From positions 1 to 64,000 of the forward strand of contig JAEYPM010000038.1 of NCBI GenBank assembly GCA_023410675.1: DNA of 64,000 nt. The letters are read 5' to 3'. Made by a program: the position numbers and the translations under genes. The stretch is from Bacillota bacterium. Lineage in GTDB: Bacteria; Bacillota; Clostridia; Lachnospirales; Cellulosilyticaceae. Below, in pieces: positions 43,299 through 51,738 of this stretch. Below the pieces are notes generated by a model. The model saw nothing but the letters and a program-made list of their open reading frames with translations, was not told where the DNA came from and did not search any database. Numbering within the stretch: the stretch's first letter is position 1; the number at the start of each line of letters is the position of its first letter.

Positions 43299-46125
43299 TC
43301 CAATAAGTCTTTTATTTACTATTACACTTCCTGGAATTTTGCTTTTTGCTATCTTTGGAAGAATCTTTTATATCATACATACAGAGCTAACGGAGAAGCA
43401 AATAGGTTGCTGGGCACTATTTGGAATAGCACTTATGATTATTTGCTTAAGCTTGACGATTTATAGTTTGTGGGCACTAAGTCGTAAAGAAATCATTAAG
43501 ATCCATACAGTCTTTCTAATGCTTTTTCTTTACATAGCCTTTATATTAGCTTATTCTTTTCAGTATTCAAATCTACTGCCAGGGAACATTGCAAATTATA
43601 TGCTCATGGGTATAAGCCCACCAAATGTACTATTAACCTTGGTGATGCCTACACTTTTTCATAGTGCCATGCTTATTACGGCATACATTATCGACCGATT
43701 TCAGCTCACATCCATTGTAAAGCCATTATTGGGAATGATAACAATTCCTGCTGCTTGGTATATTTTTATTAATATAGGAAGCTTTATGAGTGGTGGAAGG
43801 TTAGAACCTTTCCTTAGACCTACATTTGATCGTATTATTTTCTTTATGTTTGTAGTAAGTTCCGTTATCTTTTTATTTTTAGCTTTACTTGTTCTTTATA
43901 TGTTGATCACAAAATATAAGGATAAATGGACTAAATATATGACATGGGCAGTCCTCGTTGCTTCTTTGGGCGGTTTAGCACTTAATGCATCCCTTAATAA
44001 CATACTAGGTGATTTTTCTCACATAGGGTTTTGGGTATGTGACGTACTTGTTATTGGCACTTTATTAGTTCCTAAAGTTTCAAATAAGTGGTGGCGATTT
44101 GTGCTGTTTGGATTAAAAGTGTGTGGCCTTTGGTTTAGTACCTACTTCTTTATTGTATTTTTGCCATATATTCCTTTAGTTTTGCCAGGTATACTTGTAC
44201 TTGGACTTGGCCTATTGCTTTTAGCACCTACCTTGCTTATGTTTATCCATGTCAAGGATCTCAAGAAAGATTATGAATTTTTGACCCAGGCTTTTAAAAA
44301 ACAAACCCTATGGATTATAACGGCTTTAGCATTGACCATAGTTCCGTTATGTGCTGCTGGCTTTTTCTACAGTGAAAAAGTAAACATAGATCATGCACTG
44401 CGTTATGTCTATCAAAGAAGTTATGGAGAAAAAGAAATAATAACGATCAATACTGCAAGTATTCAAAGGGTGCTAAAAAATAAAGACATGCTCACGCAGT
44501 CTAGAGTAAGTAGAGAAGACCTGTTTTTTAACAGTAATACGCCGTACCTTTCCTCTTTATATCAGGGTATTGTTATGGATGGATTAACCCTTGCACCAGA
44601 AAAGATTAAGGCATTAGAAAGTATTTATTTTGGCGAGTATGATGAAAGATCAAAAGAACCATCACTTCAGCAAGGCGAGAATATAAGAGTAAAAGAAGTT
44701 ACGACAAACACGATATTTGCTGAAGACGAGAAAGTATATAAAAGCTGGATTCACTTGGAGCTTGAAAATACCTCTTCTTGGGGAAACACAGAATTTTATA
44801 CGATCTTTAAATTACCACAAGGAAGCTACATAAGCGACTACTATCTTTATGTGGAAGGGCAAGAAAAACATGGTATGCTTGTGGATAAAAGAGCAGCTAA
44901 CTGGATCTATCATCAAAGCAAAACAATCAATAGGGACCCTGGTGTGCTCACTAATTTAGGAGATAATCAAATAGAGTTTAAAATATTTCCATTTATGGCT
45001 GAAGAGATAAGAAAAACAGGAATAGAAATTGTTCATAATAGGCCTATTGAGCTTGAAATAGAAGGAACTGCTATTTCCCTAAAAATAAATGGTATGGCAA
45101 AAGAATCTATAAGTCAAGAAGATTTAGAGATTCATCCTCAGATTCGCTATATTACACAGGAAACAAAATCTAATCTTACGCAAATAACTAGAACGCCTAG
45201 GTATTACTTTATCATGGATTTATCAAAGGGAAATGAAGAAAATAGAGAAAAATATATTGACAGGATTAATGCTTATATTGAAGATCAAGGCATAGCAAAG
45301 GATGTCCAAGAGGTCATAGGTGTAAACTATAAAGAAACAAGATTAGGCTATCAAGGTAAATGGCAAGAAAGGATAAAGTCATTGAAGGTAGAGGGAGGTT
45401 TTTATCCTGAATATGCTATATATCAAATATTGTATGAGCATTATATAAATCCATCTGAGCATAGGCCAATTTTCATTTTAGTCACAGATCAAATAACAAA
45501 CGCAGTGTTTATGAAAAATATGACAGAACTAGATTTTATAAGTCCTGAAGGCATAACTTATTATCATCTGAACAAACAGGGGCTACTTAGAGAATTTTCA
45601 GAGCCAATTGGGCCTAACTCAGATTATGGAAAAAGTGTTTCAAACATAACTAATGCACCTGTGTTAGTATGGAAAGATAAAGAGGGAAAGACCTTTTATC
45701 TACCAGATGATAACGAGGATACCCTGATTTTAACCAAAGGCGATATAACCTCAGATAATGTAGAATATACATCATGGGAAAATGGTGTTTTGCTAGAAGC
45801 CTTGTATAGGAGCTACTTGCTGGAGCCTCAAAAATACATTCAAAAGACTCATGAGGTTGTCAAACTGAGTATGTCCACGCATATGATGAGCCCTCTTACA
45901 TCTTTTATTGTTCTTGAAAATAAGGCACAAGAAAAAGTGATGCTAGAAAAGCAAAAGCAGATCCTAGATAGCACAAAACCTATTGATATTAATGATATAA
46001 CTGATCAGGACGTAGTAAATCGAAATATAACTGAAATGGGAGAACCATCGCTTTATATCATAGCTTTTATGGTACTGCTTTATGCAGTGGTGAAACATAA
46101 AAAGATAATAAAGCTCAGACAATAA
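43282..46125 (+). CDS. MSEP-CTERM sorting domain protein, XrtK target
   Basis: 947 residues. The N-terminal 350 residues carry about ten membrane helices. An outside region follows (about 380-900) with a VIT-like segment (WIHLELENTSSWGNTEFYTI, DYYLYVEG, DKRAANWIYHQSK) and a VWA-like part (YYFIMDLSKGNEENREKYID, FILVTDQITN). The C-terminus is the sorting signal: EMGEPSLY followed by a hydrophobic helix IIAFMVLLYAVV and the basic KHKKIIKLRQ. MGEP stands where MSEP is the name-giving motif. It overlaps xrtK by 17 bases. Function of the mature protein unknown. Confidence 0.85.
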   Translation: MKKLSNPISLLFTITLPGILLFAIFGRIFYIIHTELTEKQIGCWALFGIALMIICLSLTIYSLWALSRKEIIKIHTVFLMLFLYIAFILAYSFQYSNLLPGNIANYMLMGISPPNVLLTLVMPTLFHSAMLITAYIIDRFQLTSIVKPLLGMITIPAAWYIFINIGSFMSGGRLEPFLRPTFDRIIFFMFVVSSVIFLFLALLVLYMLITKYKDKWTKYMTWAVLVASLGGLALNASLNNILGDFSHIGFWVCDVLVIGTLLVPKVSNKWWRFVLFGLKVCGLWFSTYFFIVFLPYIPLVLPGILVLGLGLLLLAPTLLMFIHVKDLKKDYEFLTQAFKKQTLWIITALALTIVPLCAAGFFYSEKVNIDHALRYVYQRSYGEKEIITINTASIQRVLKNKDMLTQSRVSREDLFFNSNTPYLSSLYQGIVMDGLTLAPEKIKALESIYFGEYDERSKEPSLQQGENIRVKEVTTNTIFAEDEKVYKSWIHLELENTSSWGNTEFYTIFKLPQGSYISDYYLYVEGQEKHGMLVDKRAANWIYHQSKTINRDPGVLTNLGDNQIEFKIFPFMAEEIRKTGIEIVHNRPIELEIEGTAISLKINGMAKESISQEDLEIHPQIRYITQETKSNLTQITRTPRYYFIMDLSKGNEENREKYIDRINAYIEDQGIAKDVQEVIGVNYKETRLGYQGKWQERIKSLKVEGGFYPEYAIYQILYEHYINPSEHRPIFILVTDQITNAVFMKNMTELDFISPEGITYYHLNKQGLLREFSEPIGPNSDYGKSVSNITNAPVLVWKDKEGKTFYLPDDNEDTLILTKGDITSDNVEYTSWENGVLLEALYRSYLLEPQKYIQKTHEVVKLSMSTHMMSPLTSFIVLENKAQEKVMLEKQKQILDSTKPIDINDITDQDVVNRNITEMGEPSLYIIAFMVLLYAVVKHKKIIKLRQ

Positions 46126-46164
46126 AGCATTGTAATGACTTAACTATTAATCATATATCCAAGG

Positions 46165-46208
46165 TATACTAAAAAAGTGTCAAATAATTTGATGCTTTTT
46201 TTAGTATA
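46165..46208 (+). terminator. Terminator after the MSEP-CTERM gene
   Basis: TATACTAAAAAAG pairs with CTTTTTTTAGTATA around an inner TCAAAT/ATTTGA stem; the T-run is part of the stem. Confidence 0.7.
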
Positions 46209-46261
46209 AAATAGTATTGCACATTTTGGGTATTGAATGATTAAACAATATGCTAACTCAA

Positions 46262-46291
46262 TTGATTTATCTGAAATTAGTATGCTATACT
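46262..46291 (+). promoter_or_regulatory. Promoter of the Ycf46/DUF1257 operon
   Basis: TTGATT, an 18-base spacer, then TATACT, 43 bases before the first gene at 46335. Confidence 0.55.
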
Positions 46292-46334
46292 TAATTAATT
46301 AGTTTGTTTTTTAAGTGTATAGGGGGAGAAGAGA

Positions 46335-46829
46335 ATGAGTTTGACAGCAACATTAGTTGGAATAGCTATATTATCTGTTCAATGTGGTATTGGGATACAG
46401 GTGATAAGGGAAGGCATTGAAGCAGGAAAAGATATTATGGATGGGAGTAAAAAAGAACAAGAATTATATGAAAAGAGTTGTCTCATAGAGACACCAGCTA
46501 AAAGACTTGATTTACTAAAAGAAGCTTTAACAACTTTTGGCTATACGATTAAAGAAGATGAAAAAAATTGTTTGGCTTATTTAGGTGAAGAGAAGATTTT
46601 GTTTGAGAAAACAGAAAAAGGCAATTACACGGCTTTATTTATAGGTGAAGAAAACCAAGAAGCAGCAAAACAGAAAGCAGAAAGTATTTATGAACACTAT
46701 ACCCGATTAGTGCAACAAAAGGCTTATCATACTCTTTTGCAAAGGGCGAAGGAAAAAGGATATCAGCTAGAAAGTGAAAGTATAGGTGAAGATCAATCAA
46801 TAAAACTAAGTTTCGTAGTGGGGGAATAA
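46335..46829 (+). CDS. DUF1257 (Ycf35-like) protein with N-terminal hydrophobic segment
   Basis: 164 residues. Residues about 1-24 are hydrophobic (LTATLVGIAILSVQCGIGIQVI), unusual for the family. From about 57 the sequence follows DUF1257/Ycf35: RLDLLKEALTTFGYTIKED, a FEKTEKGNYTALFIG strand pair, IYEHYTRLVQQKAYHTLLQR, then AKEKGYQLESESIGEDQSIK. DUF1257 proteins accompany DUF2997 and Ycf46-type AAA ATPases in cyanobacteria and Firmicutes, and the same partners follow here. Biochemical role unknown. GGGGGAGAAGAG lies before the start. Confidence 0.7.
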   Translation: MSLTATLVGIAILSVQCGIGIQVIREGIEAGKDIMDGSKKEQELYEKSCLIETPAKRLDLLKEALTTFGYTIKEDEKNCLAYLGEEKILFEKTEKGNYTALFIGEENQEAAKQKAESIYEHYTRLVQQKAYHTLLQRAKEKGYQLESESIGEDQSIKLSFVVGE

Positions 46830-46832
46830 AAG

Positions 46833-47045
46833 ATGGCGAAAAAATTAGAAGTTGAGATATTGGCAAATGGACAAATGAAAGCAGAAGTTAAGGGGTTTAA
46901 AGGAAAGGAATGTGTCAAGTACATTGACATATTAGAGAAGCTTCTTGACGCAGAAGTAATAGATTCAGACTATACCAGCGAATACTATGATGTAGCGTAC
47001 GAGACTGTATATGAACAGGTCAAAGAGGTTGAGAAAAATGAGTGA
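46833..47045 (+). CDS. DUF2997 protein
   Basis: 70 residues: KLEVEILANGQMKAEVKGFK followed by GKECVKYIDILEKLL and a C-terminal YYDVAYE segment, the DUF2997 pattern with its conserved G-x-x-C. Cytosolic. It starts 3 bases after the DUF1257 stop and overlaps the next gene by 8 bases, so these genes are coupled. In cyanobacterial relatives DUF2997 sits with ycf35, ycf46 and a ferredoxin; no ferredoxin is seen here, but a radical SAM protein is. Confidence 0.8.
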   Translation: MAKKLEVEILANGQMKAEVKGFKGKECVKYIDILEKLLDAEVIDSDYTSEYYDVAYETVYEQVKEVEKNE

Positions 47046-47676
47046 TGTTAAAGTATCAACTGCTAAAGGGTGGCTTATAAGCTGGTGGATTCCTCTAACC
47101 CTCTTATTTGGGCCTTATAACTTTTTGCTTTTTGCATACGCAGGCTTTGCATCTAAAAATAAAAAGTTAATCTATGTAGCTTATATTTATGTGTTGCCTT
47201 TGTTTTTTCAAGCCTGTGAGTTAGGAACCCTCGCTCACTATTTATGTCCTGTAGGATGGATAGGTGGATTTATTCATGCCCTATTAATTAGAAAATCTTA
47301 TATTAATAGGTGTGTCGAGCTTAAAAATAGGAAAAAACATGTAGAGAAGATAGAAACGATACAAAGCTCCTATCAAGAAACTGACAGCACCTCTCATCAG
47401 ATAGTTTCAGAGCTGATGGAAGAAACAAGCGAGCCTATTGATATTAATAGCTGCACGATAGAAGACTTATTGAAACTTCCTTTTATAACTGAAATCTTAG
47501 CCAAAAAGGCAATTCAGGAACGAGAAGCACGAAAAGGATTTAAAGATTTAGAAGAATTCGGAATGGCTTTAGAGCTTAAACCACATATGCTAGAAAAAAT
47601 AAGACCTCTTGTAAAAATAGAAGAAAGTATACAAGTCGATGATTCTTTAGAAAAAGGAAGAGTACTTGATTTGTAG
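47038..47676 (+). CDS. Membrane protein with C-terminal helix-hairpin-helix domain
   Basis: 212 residues. Two to four membrane helices lie in the first 90 residues (WLISWWIPLTLLFGPYNFLL, LIYVAYIYVLPLFFQAC, GWIGGFIHALLI). A charged linker follows, then a ComEA-like helix-hairpin-helix unit (about 134-200: PIDINSCTIEDLLKLPFITE, LAKKAIQEREARKGF). Such units bind DNA backbone or mediate protein contacts. The ATG at 47038 overlaps the DUF2997 stop; the upstream in-frame start at 47011 lies well inside that gene. The pairing with a Ycf46-type ATPase is unusual. Confidence 0.75.
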   Translation: MSDVKVSTAKGWLISWWIPLTLLFGPYNFLLFAYAGFASKNKKLIYVAYIYVLPLFFQACELGTLAHYLCPVGWIGGFIHALLIRKSYINRCVELKNRKKHVEKIETIQSSYQETDSTSHQIVSELMEETSEPIDINSCTIEDLLKLPFITEILAKKAIQEREARKGFKDLEEFGMALELKPHMLEKIRPLVKIEESIQVDDSLEKGRVLDL

Positions 47677-47692
47677 TAAAGGGTGATAATGG

Positions 47693-49351
47693 ATGGGACA
47701 TAATGATTTTATAATCCAAGTGGCAAATATGTTAAGAGCACGCTTTCCTTATATTTATATTAATACATGGGAAGAAGAAAGGGCATTAAGTGCTTTAGAA
47801 CAATTAACAGAAGATATAATGCTTATAAAAACCCCAAGACAATGTATTGTTTGGAGCATCTCACAGGGCATGCAATGTAAGAGTGAAAAACAAGATACAG
47901 GTATTAAAAGTCCAATTAGGGCACTAGAATATATTGAGAAATATCCAGAACCCGCTTTATTTGTTTTAAAAGACTTTCATATTTGTTTTGGAGATGGTAA
48001 TAGACCAGCAGATTTTGAAGTGGTTAGAAAGTTAAGAGATCTTTTGCCTGTTCTAAAACATAGCCATGTAGTAAAAAATATTGTTTTTCTCTCAACGAGG
48101 CTTGTTTTACCCCATGATTTGCAAAAGGATATGACAGTTCTAGATTTTGAACTTCCAAACGAAGCACAAATGATGACGTTATTAGATAACTTAATTGAAG
48201 CAAATAAACAAAATCCAAATCTCAAAATAAATCTTTCAATAGAAGATAAAGAGATGATGGCAAAGGCAGCACTAGGACTTACCTATCAAGAAGCAGAAAA
48301 TGCCTATGCTAGAGCTATGGTAACCTACCAAAAACTCGACCGATTAACTATTGATATCATTATTGATGAGAAACGCCAGATTATTCAGAAGGAAGGACTG
48401 CTAGAGTTTATTAAACCTGAGTTTGAAATGAAGGACGTGGGAGGACTTGACAATCTGAAAAGGTGGCTTTTAAAAAGACAACACGCATTTTTGGAATCAG
48501 CTAAGCAATATTGCCTTCCACAACCAAAGGGTATTCTTATAACAGGCGTACCAGGATGTGGAAAAAGTTTGATTGCCAAGGCTGCAAGTGAAATGTGGCA
48601 TATTCCTTTATTGAGATTAGATATAGGAAAGATTTATAGTGGTATTGTTGGAAGTAGTGAAGAAAACATGAGAAAAGCTATTAAGATAGCTGAGACCATG
48701 GCACCTTGTATACTTTGGATTGATGAAATTGAAAAGGGCTTTGGACGTATGACAGGTGGAGATAGTGGAACAAGCATGCGTATACTTGGAACTTTTTTAA
48801 CTTGGCTTCAAGAAAAGAAAAGCTCTGTGTTTGTAGTGGCAACAGCAAATGAGATTTACAACCTGCCTACAGAATTGCTTCGCAAAGGTAGATTTGATGA
48901 GGTGTTTTTCGTGGATTTGCCTACTTTTGTTGAAAGAAGAGACATTTTTGCGTTGCATTTAAATAAGAGATTAGTTGATGAAAATGTAAAAGGTAATCTT
49001 CAGATAAGTGATGAACTACTTAACAATTTAGCAAATAAGACAGAAGGTTTTGTGGGATCAGAAATTGAAAGTATCGTTATTAATGCATTATTTGATGCAT
49101 ATTATGAAAAAAGAAGCTTAACTGAATTAGATTTAGTGCGTGCAATTAAAAACATGGTGCCACTATCTGTAACTCAAGAGGAACATATAACAGCAATTAG
49201 AGAGTGGGCGAATACAAGAGCTGTAGCAGCAACTGCACTAGAGGCAAGGAAAAATTACAAAGAGTTTATGCTGGATACACAAAAAGAAGAATTAAATAAA
49301 CCAAAAGCTGAGGTCATTTCAATTAGAGGAGGAAGGCCGGTAGAATTCTAA
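47693..49351 (+). CDS. Ycf46-like AAA family ATPase
   Basis: 552 residues. The N-terminal 230 residues have the Ycf46 non-catalytic ATPase-like fold (RFPYIYINTWEEERALSALE, LFVLKDFHI). The AAA core has Walker A GVPGCGKS (about 285-292), Walker B LWIDEIE (341-347), sensor VVATANE and the RKGRFDE arginine finger (396-402). Ycf46 proteins are linked to photosynthesis regulation in cyanobacteria, but their action is undefined; here the host is a non-photosynthetic Firmicute. It overlaps the radical SAM gene by one base (TAATG). A hexameric remodelling role acting on its operon partners is inference. Confidence 0.88.
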   Translation: MGHNDFIIQVANMLRARFPYIYINTWEEERALSALEQLTEDIMLIKTPRQCIVWSISQGMQCKSEKQDTGIKSPIRALEYIEKYPEPALFVLKDFHICFGDGNRPADFEVVRKLRDLLPVLKHSHVVKNIVFLSTRLVLPHDLQKDMTVLDFELPNEAQMMTLLDNLIEANKQNPNLKINLSIEDKEMMAKAALGLTYQEAENAYARAMVTYQKLDRLTIDIIIDEKRQIIQKEGLLEFIKPEFEMKDVGGLDNLKRWLLKRQHAFLESAKQYCLPQPKGILITGVPGCGKSLIAKAASEMWHIPLLRLDIGKIYSGIVGSSEENMRKAIKIAETMAPCILWIDEIEKGFGRMTGGDSGTSMRILGTFLTWLQEKKSSVFVVATANEIYNLPTELLRKGRFDEVFFVDLPTFVERRDIFALHLNKRLVDENVKGNLQISDELLNNLANKTEGFVGSEIESIVINALFDAYYEKRSLTELDLVRAIKNMVPLSVTQEEHITAIREWANTRAVAATALEARKNYKEFMLDTQKEELNKPKAEVISIRGGRPVEF

Positions 49352-49950
49352 TGAAACTGCAAATTTTTAAATTTATACCCTTTACCTTAGCAGAAGGGCC
49401 AGGAAATAGGGCATGCATTTGGGTACAAGGGTGTAAAATAAGATGCGAAGGATGCTTTAATGATCATTCGTGGGATCTAAAGGGTGGATTTTCTATTGAC
49501 ACAGAAGAGCTGTATAGACAAATTATTGAGCAGCAAGATATAGAAGGCGTAACCTTTTTAGGAGGAGAGCCCTTTTTGCAAGCAAAGCCTTTAGCAGAAC
49601 TAGGTAAGAAATTAAAAGAAAAAAATCTGTCTATAGTTGTTTTTACTGGATATACATTAGAATACCTACAAGCATTAAAAGATGACTCAATAAAAGATTT
49701 GCTAGATATAATTGATTTGTTAATAGACGGACCTTATAAACAAGAGTTAAGAACTTTTGAGAAGCCATGGATAGGTTCTTCAAATCAGAGATATATTTTT
49801 ATGACAGATAAGTATAGCCATCTAGAAGAAAAACTGAATTCTTTTCCTAATAGAGTAGAAGTACAGATAGAAAAAAATGGGTTAGTATCTATAAATGGTA
49901 TGGCAGATTTTGAAAAGCTTTTAGATTGGTTAGAAGAAGGGGAGAAATGA
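49351..49950 (+). CDS. Radical SAM 4Fe-4S protein, NrdG-like
   Basis: 199 residues. The cluster motif CKIRCEGC (Cys28, Cys32, Cys35) and the VTFLGGEPFLQ SAM-binding segment (about 69-79) are intact. Length and layout resemble the activating enzymes of anaerobic ribonucleotide reductase, but no NrdD gene is adjacent. Its place inside the Ycf46/DUF1257 operon points to another substrate, perhaps a partner protein. It would produce a 5'-deoxyadenosyl radical. The stop codon is 1 base from the next start region. Confidence 0.88.
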   Translation: MKLQIFKFIPFTLAEGPGNRACIWVQGCKIRCEGCFNDHSWDLKGGFSIDTEELYRQIIEQQDIEGVTFLGGEPFLQAKPLAELGKKLKEKNLSIVVFTGYTLEYLQALKDDSIKDLLDIIDLLIDGPYKQELRTFEKPWIGSSNQRYIFMTDKYSHLEEKLNSFPNRVEVQIEKNGLVSINGMADFEKLLDWLEEGEK

Positions 49951-49951
49951 A

Positions 49952-50605
49952 ATGCAAAAGGAAGAAAAGTGGGCCAAACCTATAGACTGGATTGTTTGGG
50001 CTATTCTCTTAGTTGTTATGTTTAGTATATCAGCAATTATGTATGATATGTCATTAAGTAAGTATGCATTTAGAACACCTAACATTAGATTAGCCAGTCC
50101 AATGCAAAATGTACCCCAAATCATTGAGGAAGTAAATAAATTAGCTAAGATTGAGGACGATAGTTTTATACTTACAGATATACGAATTGAAATACCTGGA
50201 GATAGTGGTACTTTTGAACAAGCAAATACTATGGACTTAACATATACCTTGCGTTCTAAACAAATAATAGGTTATGACATAGAGAAAATATATTATAGTA
50301 TTGATATGACAAATAATAGGGTTACATCTGTATCTAGGTTAGATAGACTTTCATATATGGATGAAGAAATTACTAATGTGAATGCAATTAAGATTCAACA
50401 ATTAATTGATAAAGTTGCAGAAAAAGTAGACTTAAAAAGTATGGCTATAGGTTATAGGCCTTTGTTAATCTTTAATATTGAAGCATCTAATAAAGAAAAC
50501 GAGGTATGGGCTGAAGTGTCTTATTATAAAGCATTAGATAACGATGGGTTTGATAGTGATTCACAAGTAGTTCAAGATGTAAGTTTTATTTTAAGTACAG
50601 ATTAA
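49952..50605 (+). CDS. Single-pass membrane protein of unknown function
   Basis: 217 residues. A short cytosolic start (MQKEEKWAKPID), one membrane helix (WIVWAILLVVMFSISAIMYD, about 13-32), then an outward-facing soluble domain with strand-helix alternation (DSFILTDIRIEIPGDSGTF, RVTSVSRLDRLSYMDEE). No family recognised. It is the last gene of the operon starting at 46335, separated from the radical SAM gene by one base and from the GntR gene by 49. Confidence 0.6.
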   Translation: MQKEEKWAKPIDWIVWAILLVVMFSISAIMYDMSLSKYAFRTPNIRLASPMQNVPQIIEEVNKLAKIEDDSFILTDIRIEIPGDSGTFEQANTMDLTYTLRSKQIIGYDIEKIYYSIDMTNNRVTSVSRLDRLSYMDEEITNVNAIKIQQLIDKVAEKVDLKSMAIGYRPLLIFNIEASNKENEVWAEVSYYKALDNDGFDSDSQVVQDVSFILSTD

Positions 50606-50654
50606 CTTAAAGTGGTGATTGTTTAAAATAATACATGGGAAGGACATAAGATAG

Positions 50655-51392
50655 ATGAATAAAGAAAATAGTATAATACCTATGTACTATCAATTAAAAC
50701 AAATTATTATTAACAGTATTGAAAATGAAGAAATTAAGGCAGATGAAGCCATACCCTCTGAACCAAAGCTAATGCAGACTTACCAACTTAGCCGAACCAC
50801 AGTCCGTAAGGCCCTTGATGAGCTGGTCAATGAAGGGTATTTATACAAAAAACAGGGCAAAGGAACTTTTGTTAAAGGAAGAGGGTTTAAGCAGGGTCTT
50901 ATTAAGCTTACAGGTTGTAGTGAAGATATTAAGCGGTATGGACTTACACCAAGGCCCCATGTGCTTGATACATGTATCAAAAAGCCTTCTAAAAAAGTAG
51001 CGAAGATGCTTGAGATAAGTGAAGAAGAGTCTACTTTTTATATAGAGCGTGTTATGTTTGGCGATGATATGCCCATCAACAAAAATAAAAGTTATATTCC
51101 CTATCATTTAGTCCCTAATATAGAAAAGCTTGATTTTAATCAAGAGTCCTTATATAAAGTTTTAGAAAAAGACTATAACATTAAGATTGAAAAAGCCATA
51201 AGAACAGTAGAAGCTATACTGGCAAATGAAGAAGTTGCTTTACAGCTTCAAGTACAAGAAGGAGCCCCTGTAATGCTTTTTAAGGGGCAGGTCTTTGCTA
51301 TGTTGACAAATCAAAGAAAGGTAATTGTAGAATACTTTGAGGCTATCTATAGGTCTGATCAATTTCAATTTTATATAGAACAGTATAGGTAA
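50655..51392 (+). CDS. GntR/HutC-family transcriptional regulator
   Basis: 245 residues. Winged HTH domain (1-75; DEAIPSEPKLMQTYQLSRTT, VRKALDELVNEGYLYKKQGKG) and a UTRA effector domain (about 95-240; FYIERVMFGDDMPINKNKSY, GAPVMLFKGQVF). UTRA domains bind sugar phosphates or similar small molecules. It probably acts on the palindrome at 51657-51668 upstream of the transaldolase gene; autoregulation is not evident since no palindrome precedes its own start. AAGGA lies upstream of the ATG. Confidence 0.92.
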   Translation: MNKENSIIPMYYQLKQIIINSIENEEIKADEAIPSEPKLMQTYQLSRTTVRKALDELVNEGYLYKKQGKGTFVKGRGFKQGLIKLTGCSEDIKRYGLTPRPHVLDTCIKKPSKKVAKMLEISEEESTFYIERVMFGDDMPINKNKSYIPYHLVPNIEKLDFNQESLYKVLEKDYNIKIEKAIRTVEAILANEEVALQLQVQEGAPVMLFKGQVFAMLTNQRKVIVEYFEAIYRSDQFQFYIEQYR

Positions 51393-51507
51393 AAGGAAAG
51401 TGCTGTTTGTCGCTACTAGATGAGGAGTTAATGACAGAATTACTTTCTCGTGCTGAATTAGACTAATTACAATAAAGCCATCATTCAATACCAACCGAAA
51501 GGAGCAC

Positions 51508-51546
51508 ACAAAGGAGTCTATTCCTGTATAGAATAGGCTCCTTTGT
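51508..51546 (+). terminator. Hairpin terminator downstream of the GntR gene
   Basis: A 16-base arm, ACAAAGGAGTCTATTC, pairs with GAATAGGCTCCTTTGT with a single mismatch and a 7-base loop; the following T-run is weak. Between the gene and the hairpin, a 19-codon frame (SLLDEELMTELLSRAELD, about 51406-51465) starts at a TTG and is probably a fragment. Confidence 0.7.
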
Positions 51547-51656
51547 TATACAATAAAAGAATATGAGTCATATTTTGAATAATTATATACACTGTATGAT
51601 TTTTGTAAAGAGTATAAAAGGTATTGCCATATAGAAAAATATGGTGTAAATTTAAC

Positions 51657-51685
51657 TTGTACGTACAACGTGACGACACTATAAA
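51657..51685 (+). promoter_or_regulatory. Promoter with GntR-type operator over the -35 box
   Basis: TTGTAC (51657-51662), a 17-base spacer and TATAAA (51680-51685) form a sigma-A promoter. The -35 lies inside a perfect 12-bp palindrome, TTGTACGTACAA (51657-51668), the size and A/T-flanked GTAC core expected of HutC-subfamily GntR operators. Binding there would block polymerase. The regulator gene ends 264 bases upstream. Confidence 0.7.
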
Positions 51686-51738
51686 AACGACACAAGAAAG
51701 ATATAGTAAAAAACATTATCCAATAAGGAGGAGAAAGA

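Noticed and set aside
49351..49950. Naming the radical SAM gene nrdG
   Set aside because: No nrdD is adjacent and the gene is embedded in the Ycf46 operon, so the substrate is unlikely to be ribonucleotide reductase.
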